Origin: Gallionella sp.
GTDB taxonomy: Bacteria; Pseudomonadota; Gammaproteobacteria; Burkholderiales; Gallionellaceae
Direction: 5' to 3'
Assembly: GCA_030645955.1 (NCBI GenBank)
Contig: JAUSMR010000134.1
Location: 1 to 14,294 of the forward strand
Length of the DNA stretch: 14,294 nucleotides
Shown here one piece after another: positions 14,273 through 14,294 of this stretch. The notes under the pieces were generated by a model. The model did no database searches. It was not told where the DNA came from and worked only from the letters and a program-made list of their open reading frames with translations. The stretch's first letter is position 1; each line of letters begins with the position of its first letter. The translations under genes and the position numbers were made by a program.

Positions 14273-14294
14273 AGCTTGGGTGAATAAATCAGCG

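Overview
The window looks like chromosomal DNA of a Gram-negative proteobacterium. It is moderately GC-rich. It encodes lipoproteins with lipoboxes, a small outer-membrane barrel ending in Phe, SlyX, Tex, DUF3820 and DinD. The mix and codon use suggest a betaproteobacterium, perhaps an iron-oxidiser relative (Gallionellaceae/Nitrosomonadales), but that placement is inference from family memory only.

Positions 1-2940 (+): a tight operon of receiver-domain proteins. A 5'-truncated REC plus degenerate HD-GYP regulator is followed, with 9- and 10-base gaps, by two proteins that each carry two complete REC domains and no output domain. All four complete REC domains keep the phospho-acceptor Asp and the Lys, so the operon looks like a phosphorelay or phosphate-sink module. 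A strong inverted repeat closes it at 2961-3000.

Positions 3016-7426: a broken partial duplication of tex. The first copy holds the tex upstream region and its first ~200 codons, then ends abruptly in REP-like palindromes. A lipoprotein alpha/beta-hydrolase gene on the opposite strand follows, and then the complete tex (782 codons) with its own version of the same upstream region. Tex is a nucleic-acid-binding transcription/RNA-stability factor.

Positions 7427-9492 (genes on -): a YihY/BrkB-family membrane protein, a small outer-membrane beta-barrel protein and a DUF3820 protein, separated by short palindromic repeats. A frameshifted relic of a second DUF3820 gene lies just upstream of the YihY gene, at 9602-9747.

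Positions 9932-12359 (+): two unrelated small lipoproteins (the second with an NrfJ-like OB-fold domain), a 586-base gene-free stretch with a long inverted repeat and several dyads, a small unrecognised protein with a good terminator, and slyX.

Positions 12454-14136 (-): dinD, broken by a 2-base frameshift and also carrying a 14-base tandem duplication at its 3' end, followed by a calcineurin-like metallophosphoesterase. A large palindromic dispersed repeat lies upstream of dinD at 14186-14272.

The main theme is genome decay and rearrangement: three broken or duplicated genes (tex N-terminus, DUF3820, dinD) beside at least four families of dispersed palindromes. The most promising system-level feature is the receiver-domain array at the left edge, whose upstream partners lie outside the window. 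No tRNA, rRNA, CRISPR array, transposase gene or phage gene was seen.
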